Shown here in pieces: positions 1 to 8,965 of a stretch of DNA of 64,000 nucleotides. How positions within the stretch are numbered: the first letter of the stretch is position 1; each line of letters begins with the position of its first letter. The DNA lies in the NCBI GenBank assembly GCA_025455005.1, contig JALONH010000008.1, positions 38,002 to 102,001 of the forward strand, read 5' to 3'. Made by a program: the position numbers and the translations under genes. The DNA comes from Cytophagaceae bacterium. Lineage in GTDB: Bacteria; Bacteroidota; Bacteroidia; Cytophagales; Cytophagaceae. Under the pieces are notes generated by a model, which had not been told where the DNA came from, did no database searches, and saw only the letters and a program-made list of their open reading frames with translations.

Positions 1-128
1 CAACTTGGTAGTTGATGGAATACTGGGATAAAGTTCGTGAGCAATAATAAAACGATGATATTAAATAAAAGGTCTATCGTATTATACTGAACACGTCGGA
101 TTAGAGCCGGTGATACAAGAGTAGCCAT
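1..128 (-). CDS. Unidentified membrane protein, N-terminal part (cut by window edge)
   Basis: An ATG at 128 on the minus strand, 3 nt after the dapB stop, opens a frame that runs off the left edge (about 42 residues). It begins MATLVSPALIRR and continues into a hydrophobic stretch (IDLLFNIIVLLLLTNF), so it is very likely a membrane protein and the next gene of the parA-parB-DUF5683-dapB operon. In many Bacteroidota this position holds signal peptidase I (lepB), but the visible residues do not show a lepB signature. An RDD-type membrane protein would also fit the RR...ID pattern. The identity is left open. Confidence 0.5.
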   Translation of the reverse strand, partial: MATLVSPALIRRVQYNTIDLLFNIIVLLLLTNFIPVFHQLPS

Positions 129-131
129 GAA

Positions 132-851
132 TTAATTAATTTTTAACATATCGTTCATTCCAAATACTCCGGTTCTTCCTTTTAACCACTCAGCTGCCAT
201 TACAGCACCTGTAGCAAAGCCTTCTCTACTATGGGCTGTATGTTTGATTTCAATACTATCGATAGAGGATTGATATTGTACTGTGTGCGTACCCGGTACT
301 TGGTCGATTCGCTTAGAAATGATGGACAATTCATTTTCGTTATCGGTAGGGTTATTCACCCACTTATTTTTTGTCGGGTATTGGCTCATAAGACCTTCTG
401 CTAAAGTAATCGCCGTACCGCTAGGGGCATCTAGTTTTTCAGTATGGTGTATTTCTTCCATTTCCACTTGGTAATCATTAAATTTTTTCATGATACCGGC
501 CAAAAGTTTATTCAAATGGAAAAAAATATTAACCCCAATACTATAATTGGAAGCATAGAAAAATGCTCCATTCCCTTGTCTACAATATTCGTCTATAATC
601 GGTTTTTTCTTTAACCAACCGGTGGTTCCACAAACTACCGCCACACCATTATCGATACAATGCGAGATATTGGTAAACGCACTTTCAGGTTGAGAAAATT
701 CTATGGCAACATCTGTATTGGATTTGTTAATTAATTTTAAATCCTCTTTAGAATGTACATCAATTTTATACGATATGGTATGACCTCTTTCCAGTGCAAT
801 GCGCTCAATGGTTTTACCCATTTTACCATACCCAATCAGTGCAATTTTCAT
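132..851 (-). CDS. dapB: 4-hydroxy-tetrahydrodipicolinate reductase
   Basis: Catalyses the NAD(P)H-dependent reduction step of the diaminopimelate/lysine pathway in the cytoplasm. The protein has 239 residues, normal for the Bacteroidota form. The N-terminus has the Rossmann dinucleotide motif GYGKMG (residues 7-12), followed by CGTTGW (74-79). The family signature HHTEKLDAPSGTA sits at 135-147 and includes the catalytic histidine pair and the lysine. It is downstream of a DUF5683 gene and parB, and 3 nt before the next gene, so it is probably transcribed from the parA promoter. No anomalies are seen. Confidence 0.97.
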   Translation of the reverse strand: MKIALIGYGKMGKTIERIALERGHTISYKIDVHSKEDLKLINKSNTDVAIEFSQPESAFTNISHCIDNGVAVVCGTTGWLKKKPIIDEYCRQGNGAFFYASNYSIGVNIFFHLNKLLAGIMKKFNDYQVEMEEIHHTEKLDAPSGTAITLAEGLMSQYPTKNKWVNNPTDNENELSIISKRIDQVPGTHTVQYQSSIDSIEIKHTAHSREGFATGAVMAAEWLKGRTGVFGMNDMLKIN

Positions 852-878
852 GTGTGTAAACTATTTATTGTTAAGGTG

Positions 879-1472
879 TTATTTAATTCGAAATGAAAAT
901 GTTAAACCATGTGCAAGATGTGAATAATTCGTCGTATAAAAAAACGGCTTTACACGTAAAGCAAGACTTTCATTTACATCAAATTCCTTTAAGTGCGCGT
1001 CTACGTAAGCATCGACAATATTGAGTGTGTATAGCCCCACAGCAAAAAAAACGTTCATTTGAAAATATCTTCTGGAATCGTCACGCAGTACTTTTAACTG
1101 ATCTGTACTGTATTGATCGAGTTCCGGATCGGTCAATGCAATACCATTCAATCGGTCGTTGTAGGCATCTTGGTAAGTCGTCCAGTTAGATTTATGGTAA
1201 TAAATTAAATAGCCAAACGTAGCACCACCTCCATAAATAATGGGAAGTTTCCAGTATTTTTTATTGTGTATTTGTCCTAATCCCGGAATTAATGCGGACA
1301 TTAAAGCGGCTTTATTTGCCTCTTGGTTAGCTAATTTTTTTTGTTCTTGTTCCTTTGGACTAATAGGGGTATATACAGAATCATCCGGACTAGGCTTTGT
1401 AGTTGTTTGGCTTAGTACCGGATGTGTAAAGAGTGAAATAAATAGTATAAGTACGATTACTATGATCTGCAC
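879..1472 (-). CDS. DUF5683 domain protein with signal peptide
   Basis: A 197-residue protein with a hydrophobic N-terminal leader ending near SQTTTKP, so it is probably exported or anchored in the envelope. The core contains SALIPGLGQIHNKKYWKLP, the hallmark of the DUF5683 family, which in Bacteroidota regularly sits between parB and dapB. A glycine-rich hydrophobic stretch (IIYGGGATFGYLIYY) follows and could be a membrane segment. The function is unknown. It starts 5 nt after the parB stop, so co-transcription with chromosome-partition genes is likely, although no functional link is shown. Confidence 0.85.
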   Translation of the reverse strand: MQIIVIVLILFISLFTHPVLSQTTTKPSPDDSVYTPISPKEQEQKKLANQEANKAALMSALIPGLGQIHNKKYWKLPIIYGGGATFGYLIYYHKSNWTTYQDAYNDRLNGIALTDPELDQYSTDQLKVLRDDSRRYFQMNVFFAVGLYTLNIVDAYVDAHLKEFDVNESLALRVKPFFYTTNYSHLAHGLTFSFRIK

Positions 1473-1477
1473 ACGTA

Positions 1478-2401
1478 TTAAAGATTTAGAATCTCTAATA
1501 TACGATTTAAATCTTCAGCAGACACAAAAGGAATTTTAATTTCTCCTTTAAATTGTTTGTCACTTTTTACGTTTACTTTGGTTCCAAAATGGGAAGTTAG
1601 TTTATTTTGAAGACTTACAATTTCGGCATTGGAACCGGTTCCGCTTGTTTTAGCAACGGGTGTCTCTTTGTTAGGGCTATTGTGTTGTAGTTGGCGAACT
1701 AAGTCCTCAACTGCTCGAACGGATAGCTCTTTTGTTTCGATTTCTTTTAAAACAAACAGTTGTTTCTCGGTTGTTTCCAATGTGATAATCGCCCGGGCAT
1801 GCCCCATAGATATTTTATTATCTCTTAGTGCCGCTTGAATATCCGGTGGTAATTTAAGAAGTCGCAAATAGTTGGTAACAGTAGATCTGTTTTTACCTAC
1901 TCGATCGCCTAATTCCTCTTGTTTTAAATTACACTCTGATACCATTCGTTGGTAACTGATGGCAATTTCAATTGGATTTAAATTTTCCCGTTGTATATTT
2001 TCAATTAAAGCCATTTCCAACATTTGTTGGTCATTAGCCGTCCGTATATAGGCAGGTATGTTTTTTAAACCGGCTAATTTAGAGGCTCTCAAACGGCGCT
2101 CTCCGGAAATTAACTGGTATTTGTTTTCCGACAACCGACGTACGGTTATCGGTTGAATGATACCTTGAATTTTAATGGATTCAGATAATTCTTGAAGTGC
2201 CGTTTCATCAAAATGATTTCTAGGCTGGAAGTTGTTTACTTCTACTTGATCTACCGGGATTTCATTGATGTTGCTTTCCGGGCGTGCGGCTAGTGGTTTA
2301 CTGGCTGCACTGACATCGGTATCTTTGATTAGAGCTCCTAAGCCTCTACCCAACGCATTTCTTTTCTTAGAATCACTCATTATTGCTTCTGGTCTGTTCA
2401 T
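1478..2401 (-). CDS. parB: ParB/Spo0J family chromosome-partitioning protein
   Basis: A CTP-dependent DNA clamp that loads at parS sites and works with ParA in chromosome segregation. The 307 residues contain ALGRGLGALI near the N-terminus (ParA-contact region), the ParB nuclease-like domain with GERRLRASKLAG and ENIQRENLNPIE (CTP-binding boxes), and a helix-turn-helix around KQEELGDRVGKNRSTVTNYLRL. A second in-frame ATG seven codons in (2380) gives MSDSKKRN and may be the true start. It lies 15 nt after parA. No consensus parS palindrome was seen in the window, so ParB probably binds elsewhere. Confidence 0.96.
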   Translation of the reverse strand: MNRPEAIMSDSKKRNALGRGLGALIKDTDVSAASKPLAARPESNINEIPVDQVEVNNFQPRNHFDETALQELSESIKIQGIIQPITVRRLSENKYQLISGERRLRASKLAGLKNIPAYIRTANDQQMLEMALIENIQRENLNPIEIAISYQRMVSECNLKQEELGDRVGKNRSTVTNYLRLLKLPPDIQAALRDNKISMGHARAIITLETTEKQLFVLKEIETKELSVRAVEDLVRQLQHNSPNKETPVAKTSGTGSNAEIVSLQNKLTSHFGTKVNVKSDKQFKGEIKIPFVSAEDLNRILEILNL

Positions 2402-2416
2402 GTTTTTCTTACCGAA

Positions 2417-3202
2417 TTACAATTGTTTTGTTACCGGTGTTCCATTTCGTTCTAATACTTCTTGAGCTAAATTCATATAACTCACCGCACCTTTACTAAT
2501 AGCGTCATGCGCTATTACCGGTTTACCAAAACTAGGCGATTCGCTTAACCGGATATTTCTAGGGATAATCGTTTCAAAGGCGAGGTCTTGGAAATGGGTT
2601 CTAACTTCTTCTACTACTTGATTGGATAAACGCATACGGGAATCATACATAGTCAAAAGTACACCCTCAATATGCAGTTCCGGATTCAAATTGGATTGAA
2701 TCAACTGGATGGTATGTAGTAATTTACCAATACCTTCTAACGCAAAATATTCACATTGTACCGGAATTAATACAGAGTCGGCTGCAGTGAGCGCGTTAAC
2801 GGTAATAAGACCTAAGGAAGGGGAACAATCGATAATGATGTATTCGTATTGGTCTTTAATTTTAAGTAGGGCTTCTTTCATACGAAACTCACGCCCTTCT
2901 AAATTTATTAATTCAACTTCTGCACCGGCTAAATCAATATGTGCCGGTAACATATCTAAATAATTAAATTCTGTAGGTATAATCAATTCGGCAGGATTAC
3001 TTCCTTCCACCATACTTTCATAGATTCCTCGTTCTACATCTTTGGGGTTGATATTCAAACCGGAAGAAGAGTTCGCTTGCGGATCTGCATCCACTAAAAG
3101 TGTTTTGTGTTCTAATGCAGCCAAAGAAGCTGCTAAGTTAATCGCTGTAGTTGTTTTCCCTACGCCGCCTTTTTGATTTGCAATGGCAATGATTTTTCCC
3201 AT
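2417..3202 (-). CDS. parA: ParA/Soj chromosome-partitioning ATPase
   Basis: A P-loop ATPase that binds the nucleoid and moves ParB-parS complexes. The 261 residues begin MGKIIAIANQ and carry the deviant Walker A KGGVGKTT (11-18) with the signature first lysine, the A' region DADPQANSS and the Walker B IIIDCSPSLG. It is the first gene of the operon parA-parB-DUF5683-dapB and has a Bacteroidota-type -7 box about 53 nt upstream of its start codon. The length and motifs are typical of chromosomal Soj rather than plasmid ParA. Confidence 0.97.
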   Translation of the reverse strand: MGKIIAIANQKGGVGKTTTAINLAASLAALEHKTLLVDADPQANSSSGLNINPKDVERGIYESMVEGSNPAELIIPTEFNYLDMLPAHIDLAGAEVELINLEGREFRMKEALLKIKDQYEYIIIDCSPSLGLITVNALTAADSVLIPVQCEYFALEGIGKLLHTIQLIQSNLNPELHIEGVLLTMYDSRMRLSNQVVEEVRTHFQDLAFETIIPRNIRLSESPSFGKPVIAHDAISKGAVSYMNLAQEVLERNGTPVTKQL

Positions 3203-3254
3203 AGAATACCAAGAGTTTTAAAATCCCATCTACCAAAATCGGATAGGGACATTA

Positions 3255-3289
3255 CAAATATAACGTACCTACACCCCTTATTCGGGTGT
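3255..3289 (-). promoter_or_regulatory. parA operon promoter with an inverted repeat in the spacer
   Basis: On the minus strand TATATTTG (3255-3262) matches the Bacteroidota -7 consensus TAnnTTTG and would give a leader of about 45-50 nt for parA. Immediately upstream, ACACCC (minus strand 3284-3289) and GGGTGT (3271-3276) form a 6-bp inverted repeat with a 7-nt spacer, lying between the expected -33 and -7 boxes. No good -33 TTTG is present at 19-21 nt. The repeat could be an operator, but this is inference. Confidence 0.5.
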
Positions 3290-3350
3290 CCAATGGTTTA
3301 ATTCCCCCAATATTATCCCAAAAGCATGTGGATAACCTGTTAAGTACTTG

Positions 3351-3380
3351 AAAAACAAAAGGGCAGTTATTACACTGCCC
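3351..3380 (-). terminator. Rho-independent terminator of yidC
   Basis: GGGCAG (3361-3366) and CTGCCC (3375-3380) form a 6-bp GC-rich stem with an 8-nt loop. On the minus strand it is followed by TTTTGTTTTT. It lies just after the yidC stop codon. Confidence 0.85.
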
Positions 3381-3388
3381 TCTTTATA

Positions 3389-5269
3389 TTATTTCTTTTT
3401 TGATTTATTGAGTTGACGTTGGGTTTCTTGGGCTTTCATAGATTCTTCCATTCGAGCCATGAAGCGGTTCTTTTTAGGTGCCGCTCCCGGTGTAGAATTT
3501 TTAGATTTATTATCCATTAATTTTGCTCTTAAAGCAGCTTCATCTACGAAGTTGCGGATAATAAATTGTTGTCCTATGGTAACAATGTTAGAGGCAAAGT
3601 AATAAAAACTAAGACCGGCCGGGAACGAGTTCAAAACAAATAAGAAGATGATCGGCATGATATACGAGAAATAACGCATAGGTCCTGTCACCGTACTCAT
3701 TTGATTATTAAAATAAGTATACACTAATGTAGAAACAGTCATCAATAATGTAAACATACTCACATGAGCTCCATAAAATGGAATGGCAAAAGGAAGTTTT
3801 ATGAATTCATCGTAGGATGATAAATCGTTTGCCCACCATAAATCTTCTTGACGCAACTCGATAGAATTGGGAAAGAAGTTAAACATGGCTAATAATATAG
3901 GCATCTGCATCAACATTGGTAAACAACCACTTAATGGATTGATGCCTACTTGTTGGTACAATTGCATTTGTTCCATTTGTACGGCTTGTTGGTCTTCACC
4001 ATTTTTGGCTTTTATTTCATCTAACTCCGGTTTCAAGGCTTTCATTTTAGCCATTGAAACATATGACTTGAAGGAAAGTGGGAAAAGGATTGCTTTTAGT
4101 AAAAGTACTAGTAATACTATGATTAAACCGTAGTTGTTTGTAAATGATCCTTCTAAAAAGTTAAATACCGGTATTACTAAATAACGGTTGATCCAACTGA
4201 CAATTGGCCATCCTAAGTATACATTTTTTTCATATCCTGTAGCCAAGTTAGCCCCTACTTCTTTACAAATTTGAAAATGATTGGGTCCATAATAAAGGCT
4301 ATACGTTCCGTTTCCTTTTATTAAATCTTCAATCGGTAATTTTGCTTGTGCTTCTAAGCCTTTAATGACTTCATGTGTGGAATCTACTCGGTACGCATTT
4401 TGAATCGCGTCACCGGTTCCGTACATAGGATAAGATCGAACATCCAGGGTTTGGATATGTGCTTGCTGACGTGCAATAAAACCGGCATTAAAAAACTTTT
4501 GTTTTAAACTAAACCAATTTACATTACTTAATGTCCCTTTCTCTTCTTCTTTCGATGCTTCGGATAGGTAATCAAATCCATCAGCAGCAGTGTAGTAATT
4601 CACAGTCGCTTTCATGCGGGCTTGTTCTACATCGTATTCAATTCTGCTAACTTTTTCTTTCCAGGTTAAAGTAGCCGGTAAGTTCATCAACTCTGCACCA
4701 AATCCTTCTAATTTAACATCGTATTGAATGACGTATCCTTTTTTAGGTAAGGTGTAAATATGTTGGATTGTTTTTCCTTGGCCTACAGAGGTTGTAAAGA
4801 TTACTTGCTCAGCAGAATCGAGTATCTTTTTATCTGCAGCGTAAAACAAACGATATAAGTCTACTTCTTTTTTACTTGTGGAAATAGTAAAACTAGTACT
4901 GGTCGTACTTGGATCGACTAAGTACAAATCTTTTTTATCCCAAGTAAAATAATTTTTAAGACGAACACGCTGAACTTTACCACCCTGCGTCGAAAGGCTA
5001 ACCGATAAATTTTCGTTTTGTAATTCAATTACTTTGTCTTCCCCCACCATAGCCTGAGCAAAGTCGCCATACTCTCGAGTTAATTGTGCCCCTGCAGCTG
5101 AATCTGAACTCACGGTAGGTGTAACCGAAGGGGATGTACTTTTAACTAGTTGTATACTGTCTTTAGGTAAAGCTATCGGGTTGCTGGGCTCTACGGTAGA
5201 CATATATGAAAAATAGGCAACCATTAAACCTATTAAAAGCGAATACCCTATAATTTGATTCCGATCCAT
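3389..5269 (-). CDS. yidC: Membrane protein insertase YidC
   Basis: Inserts and folds inner-membrane proteins, alone or with SecYEG. The 626 residues follow the long Gram-negative design: one N-terminal transmembrane helix (MDRNQIIGYSLLIGLMVAYF), a large periplasmic domain (about residues 60-360), then the conserved insertase core with about five helices. Within the core are NNYGLIIVLLVLLLKAILFP, the cytoplasmic hairpin rich in M/K (MAKMKALKPELDEIK), and GCLPMLMQMPILLAMF. The C-terminus is very basic (ending LNKSKKK), as expected for ribosome contact. It has its own promoter and terminator. Confidence 0.97.
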   Translation of the reverse strand: MDRNQIIGYSLLIGLMVAYFSYMSTVEPSNPIALPKDSIQLVKSTSPSVTPTVSSDSAAGAQLTREYGDFAQAMVGEDKVIELQNENLSVSLSTQGGKVQRVRLKNYFTWDKKDLYLVDPSTTSTSFTISTSKKEVDLYRLFYAADKKILDSAEQVIFTTSVGQGKTIQHIYTLPKKGYVIQYDVKLEGFGAELMNLPATLTWKEKVSRIEYDVEQARMKATVNYYTAADGFDYLSEASKEEEKGTLSNVNWFSLKQKFFNAGFIARQQAHIQTLDVRSYPMYGTGDAIQNAYRVDSTHEVIKGLEAQAKLPIEDLIKGNGTYSLYYGPNHFQICKEVGANLATGYEKNVYLGWPIVSWINRYLVIPVFNFLEGSFTNNYGLIIVLLVLLLKAILFPLSFKSYVSMAKMKALKPELDEIKAKNGEDQQAVQMEQMQLYQQVGINPLSGCLPMLMQMPILLAMFNFFPNSIELRQEDLWWANDLSSYDEFIKLPFAIPFYGAHVSMFTLLMTVSTLVYTYFNNQMSTVTGPMRYFSYIMPIIFLFVLNSFPAGLSFYYFASNIVTIGQQFIIRNFVDEAALRAKLMDNKSKNSTPGAAPKKNRFMARMEESMKAQETQRQLNKSKKK

Positions 5270-5291
5270 GAATACATATTTTTTTGACGTG

Positions 5292-5299
5292 CAAAGATA
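5292..5299 (-). promoter_or_regulatory. yidC promoter -7 box
   Basis: TATCTTTG on the minus strand matches TAnnTTTG and ends 22 nt upstream of the yidC ATG, predicting a leader of about 17 nt. The -33 box is poor. Confidence 0.6.
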
Positions 5300-5379
5300 C
5301 AGTTTTATTGCATAATAACATGAATAAGAAAAAATTAAGAAAGAGGGAAAAGTAGGGTCGAAGAATGCCTGTTTTTAAT

Positions 5380-5403
5380 AAAAAAAGGCCTCGTATAGAG
5401 GCC
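5380..5403 (-). terminator. Rho-independent terminator of pyrG
   Basis: GGCCTC (5387-5392) and GAGGCC (5398-5403) form a 6-bp stem with a 5-nt loop. On the minus strand the stem is followed by TTTTTTTATT. It lies 24 nt after the pyrG stop and separates pyrG from yidC. Confidence 0.9.
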
Positions 5404-5427
5404 GTTAGAGTATTGTTAAGGAACGAT

Positions 5428-7050
5428 TTATTTTTGCTTTCCTATCGAATAATCAATAGCTGCTTTAATAAATTTAACAAATATTGGATGAGGGTTTTGA
5501 ACGGTACTTTTCAATTCAGGATGAAATTGTGAACCAATGAAAAAGGGATGGTCCTTAATTTCTATCATCTCTACCAGATTGGTATCCGGATTCACACCGG
5601 AAGCAATCATGCCTTCTTTTTCATATTGTTTTATGTACTTATTGTTAAATTCATAACGATGTCTATGCCGTTCCATAATTTTGGATTTCCCATAAATGCT
5701 ATAGGCTTTCGTTCCCTTTTGTAGTTCACATGGATAAGCACCCAAACGCATTGTTCCTCCTTTCATCGTTACTTTTTTCTGCTCTTCCATCATATCAATT
5801 ACAGGATGAGGCGTTTCTTTATTCATTTCATATGAATTGGCTTCTTTTAATTTAAGTACGTTTCGAGCAAATTCAATAACAGCACATTGCATCCCTAAAC
5901 AGATTCCAAAGAAAGGTATTTTATTTTCTCGGGCATATTGAACCGCAACTATTTTACCTTCTAATCCTCTTTCTCCAAAACCGGGGGCAACTAAAATGCC
6001 ATCTACTGAACCTAATAAGTTAGCTACGGTATCCGTAGATATTTTTTCACTTGAAATCCAATGTATTTTAACTTTACTTTCATTTTCAGCACCGGCGTGA
6101 ATAAAAGCTTCATTTATCGATTTGTAGGCATCCGGCAATTCAACATACTTACCGACTAAGGCAATATTGATATAACTCGTTGGGTTTTTTAAACGGCCTA
6201 AAAAAGCTTTCCAACTTTCTAAATCCGGTTCTTGTTTGTTAGATAGTTTTAACTTACTCAAAACACGTTCGTCCAGCTTTTCTTTTTTCATTAAAAGAGG
6301 AACATCGTAAATCGTGTCTGCATCCATTGCTTCGATGACAGAATTGACATTTACGTTGCAAAAGAGGGCTACTTTTTTCCGAATATCTGCCGGAAGTGGA
6401 TATTCAGTTCTACAAACCAAAATGTCCGGATGGATACCGGTCTCAGATAGAAGTTTTACAGAGTGCTGTGTTGGTTTAGTTTTTAATTCTTTCGCAGCAT
6501 TTAAAAAAGGAACTAAAGTGAGATGGATAACTAAAGTATCGTTTGGTCCCATTTCCCATCGGAACTGACGAACCGCTTCCAAAAAAGGTAACGATTCGAT
6601 ATCCCCCACACATCCCCCAATTTCAGTAATAACAATATCGTATTTACCGGATTCTCCTAATATTTTAATATTCCGTTTTATTTCATCCGTAATATGCGGA
6701 ACTACTTGTACCGTTTTACCCAGGAAGGCTCCTTGACGCTCTCTTGTGATAACTGTATTGTATATTCTACCGGTAGTTACGTTATTTGATTGTGAGGTGG
6801 GTGTATTTAAAAAACGCTCGTAGTGACCTAAATCTAAGTCGGTTTCCGCACCATCATCTGTAACATAACATTCGCCATGTTCATAGGGATTCAAGGTACC
6901 CGGATCAATGTTTAAATAAGGATCAAATTTTTGAATTGTAACCGAAAAACCTCTTGCTTGTAGAAGTTTGGCTAAAGATGCGGAAATAATACCTTTTCCG
7001 AGAGAAGACGTCACACCACCGGTGACGAAAATATATTTTGCTGAGGACAT
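5428..7050 (-). CDS. pyrG: CTP synthase
   Basis: Makes CTP from UTP using ATP and glutamine-derived ammonia. The 540 residues are standard length. The N-terminal amidoligase domain begins [17 protein letters not shown] (P-loop and allosteric region). The C-terminal class I glutamine amidotransferase has the nucleophile elbow [12 protein letters not shown] and the His/Glu motif SQFHPE. The gene is single, with its own -7 box upstream and a strong terminator downstream, and it faces away from cca. Confidence 0.98.
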   Translation of the reverse strand: MSSAKYIFVTGGVTSSLGKGIISASLAKLLQARGFSVTIQKFDPYLNIDPGTLNPYEHGECYVTDDGAETDLDLGHYERFLNTPTSQSNNVTTGRIYNTVITRERQGAFLGKTVQVVPHITDEIKRNIKILGESGKYDIVITEIGGCVGDIESLPFLEAVRQFRWEMGPNDTLVIHLTLVPFLNAAKELKTKPTQHSVKLLSETGIHPDILVCRTEYPLPADIRKKVALFCNVNVNSVIEAMDADTIYDVPLLMKKEKLDERVLSKLKLSNKQEPDLESWKAFLGRLKNPTSYINIALVGKYVELPDAYKSINEAFIHAGAENESKVKIHWISSEKISTDTVANLLGSVDGILVAPGFGERGLEGKIVAVQYARENKIPFFGICLGMQCAVIEFARNVLKLKEANSYEMNKETPHPVIDMMEEQKKVTMKGGTMRLGAYPCELQKGTKAYSIYGKSKIMERHRHRYEFNNKYIKQYEKEGMIASGVNPDTNLVEMIEIKDHPFFIGSQFHPELKSTVQNPHPIFVKFIKAAIDYSIGKQK

Positions 7051-7075
7051 ACCCGTAATAATAACTTACGGGATA

Positions 7076-7083
7076 CAAAGTTA
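7076..7083 (-). promoter_or_regulatory. pyrG promoter -7 box
   Basis: TAACTTTG on the minus strand fits TAnnTTTG and lies 25 nt upstream of the pyrG start. A 3-of-4 match to the -33 box (TTAG) is 19 nt further upstream. It is divergent from the cca promoter. Confidence 0.6.
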
Positions 7084-7180
7084 ACCATTAATTCCATATT
7101 CTCTAATGCGTGGATAAAATAAAGCGAAGGAAGGGTGGGAGGAATGTACCTTTTGAGATGATTCCCTCAAATTATATTTT

Positions 7181-7188
7181 TACCTTTG
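7181..7188 (+). promoter_or_regulatory. cca promoter -7 box, leaderless configuration
   Basis: TACCTTTG fits TAnnTTTG and its G is separated from the cca ATG (7193) by exactly 4 nt. With the start site at the usual 5 nt after the box, transcription would begin on the A of the ATG. The same spacing occurs at rlmD and at the DUF481-like gene. Confidence 0.6.
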
Positions 7189-7192
7189 TATA

Positions 7193-8626
7193 ATGCAATG
7201 GACAGATAAGTTATTGGATGTACCTATTATTCAAGTGGTAGGGGAAGTAGCGGACCGCATAGGAGTAGAAGCTTATGTGGTTGGTGGGTACGTGCGCGAT
7301 CTGTGCATGGGCAGGGAAAGTAAAGATATTGATTTTGTTTGTGTAGGTAATGGTATAGAGTTGGCACAACACGTAGCGCGGCACTTAGGCAGCGATGTTC
7401 CGGTTCATGTTTTTAAAAACTTCGGAACTGCTATGATCAAATGGGAAGGGGAGGAAATTGAATTTGTTGGCGCACGTAAGGAATCCTATAATTTTGAGTC
7501 ACGAAAACCAACCGTAGAGGAAGGTACCTTGATGGAAGATCAACTAAGAAGAGATTTTACCATCAATGCATTAGCTATTAGTATCAATCAAGTCACTTGG
7601 GGAAAGCTGATAGACTCGTTTGACGGGATTCAGGATATTCAACGTAAAGTCATTCGTACACCACTGGATCCCACTTTAACTTTTTCAGATGATCCACTTC
7701 GGATGATGCGAGCCATTCGGTTTGCTACTCAATTAGGTTTTGATATCGCACCGGAAACATTTGAAGCGATACAAGTAAATAAGGACCGTATTTCTATCGT
7801 ATCCATGGAACGGGTTTCGCAAGAACTTAATAAAATTATTGCATCGTCTAAACCTTCTTATGGATTTAAATTATTATATGTGTCGGGTTTATTAACCATA
7901 ATTTTTCCTGAAATGGTCGCCCTTCAAGGCGTACAAACCATCGATAATAAGTCGCATAAAGATAATTTTTATCATACCTTACAAGTGTTGGATAATGTGG
8001 CTAGTGTATCCGATGACTTATGGTTGCGATGGGCAGCTATTTTACATGATATAGCCAAACCGGTTACCAAACGATACGTGGAAAAAATTGGTTGGACGTT
8101 TCATGGACACGAAGACAAAGGTGCCCGAATGGTTCCGGGTATTTTTCGTAAAATGAAATTACCCTTAAACGATAAAATGGAAATGGTACAAAAATTAGTC
8201 CGCTTGCATTTACGTCCAATCGCTTTAGTTAAGGATACCGTTACAGATTCCGCGGTTCGCCGATTGATGTTTGAAAGTGGACCTCATTTTTATGAATTAA
8301 TGGTTTTATGTCGTGCTGATGTGACTTCAAAAAATAATACTAAAGTAAAACGCTACTTAGAAAATTTTGATAAAGTCGAACAAAAAGTAGCAGAAGTGGA
8401 GGAGAAAGATACCTTACGAATGTTTCAACCTGTTATTAGTGGAGAAGAAATAATGGCTACTTTTCATTTAAAACCTTCTAAAATTATTGGTGATATAAAA
8501 AATGAATTAAGAGAAGCGATATTAGAAGGTGTAATTAAAAATGAATACGATGAAGTATATGCACATATGATAAAAATTGCGGCAACGTATGGTGTTACTA
8601 TACCTACTAATACATCACAGTCCTAA
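7193..8626 (+). CDS. cca: CCA tRNA nucleotidyltransferase with HD domain
   Basis: Adds or repairs the 3'-CCA of tRNAs. The 477 residues have the class II nucleotidyltransferase head with GGYVRD (31-36), the metal-binding KDIDFV (D45 and D47) and RRDFTINALA (119-128). A C-terminal HD phosphohydrolase domain has LHDIAKP near residue 287. ATG at 7193 is chosen because the -7 box sits 4 nt before it. The 3' end overlaps the convergent YjbR-like gene by 12 bp. A bacterial poly(A) polymerase is the main alternative, but the HD domain and single copy favour Cca. Confidence 0.93.
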   Translation: MQWTDKLLDVPIIQVVGEVADRIGVEAYVVGGYVRDLCMGRESKDIDFVCVGNGIELAQHVARHLGSDVPVHVFKNFGTAMIKWEGEEIEFVGARKESYNFESRKPTVEEGTLMEDQLRRDFTINALAISINQVTWGKLIDSFDGIQDIQRKVIRTPLDPTLTFSDDPLRMMRAIRFATQLGFDIAPETFEAIQVNKDRISIVSMERVSQELNKIIASSKPSYGFKLLYVSGLLTIIFPEMVALQGVQTIDNKSHKDNFYHTLQVLDNVASVSDDLWLRWAAILHDIAKPVTKRYVEKIGWTFHGHEDKGARMVPGIFRKMKLPLNDKMEMVQKLVRLHLRPIALVKDTVTDSAVRRLMFESGPHFYELMVLCRADVTSKNNTKVKRYLENFDKVEQKVAEVEEKDTLRMFQPVISGEEIMATFHLKPSKIIGDIKNELREAILEGVIKNEYDEVYAHMIKIAATYGVTIPTNTSQS

Positions 8627-8965
8627 TGCAGTTCTAGATTTTTTAGGTAGTCCCGAAACTACTAATTGATACGACTCCTTTATCCATTGGAATACTAAAA
8701 CATCAGGAATGCTTCCGTCCATAACGATCGTATTCCAATGTTTTTTATTCATGTGATAACCCGGAAGTACAGAAGGATACTGTTCACGGCGTTCTACGGC
8801 GACATCCGGATCGCATTTTAGATTGATACTTTCGAATAAGTCAATATCTGTTGCAGCAAACATTTTACCCATTACTTTAAACACTAAAATTGTAGGTCCG
8901 AAGGGTGTTTCTTCCGTTACTCCTGGAAATGCTAAACAAAACGATCTAAAGTTTTCGATGTTCAT
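8615..8965 (-). CDS. MmcQ/YjbR family protein
   Basis: A 116-residue small cytoplasmic protein of the MmcQ/YjbR (DUF419) family, which has a double-wing DNA-binding-like fold of unknown role. Family features are the N-terminal FCLAFPGVTEETPFG, KVMGKMFA, and near the end KKHWNTIVMDGSIPD and LPKKSRTALGL. The start is set at the internal ATG 8965 (MNIENFRSFC). A longer frame to 9013 exists, but its extra 16 residues are outside the family. The start region overlaps the 3' end of the glycosyltransferase gene by 20 nt, suggesting translational coupling. The stop overlaps the end of cca. Confidence 0.88.
   Translation of the reverse strand: MNIENFRSFCLAFPGVTEETPFGPTILVFKVMGKMFAATDIDLFESINLKCDPDVAVERREQYPSVLPGYHMNKKHWNTIVMDGSIPDVLVFQWIKESYQLVVSGLPKKSRTALGL

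Noticed and set aside
3203..3350. parS centromere site near parAB
   Set aside because: No 16-bp palindrome like the consensus parS was found here or elsewhere in the window. The ACACCC/GGGTGT repeat is too short and different.
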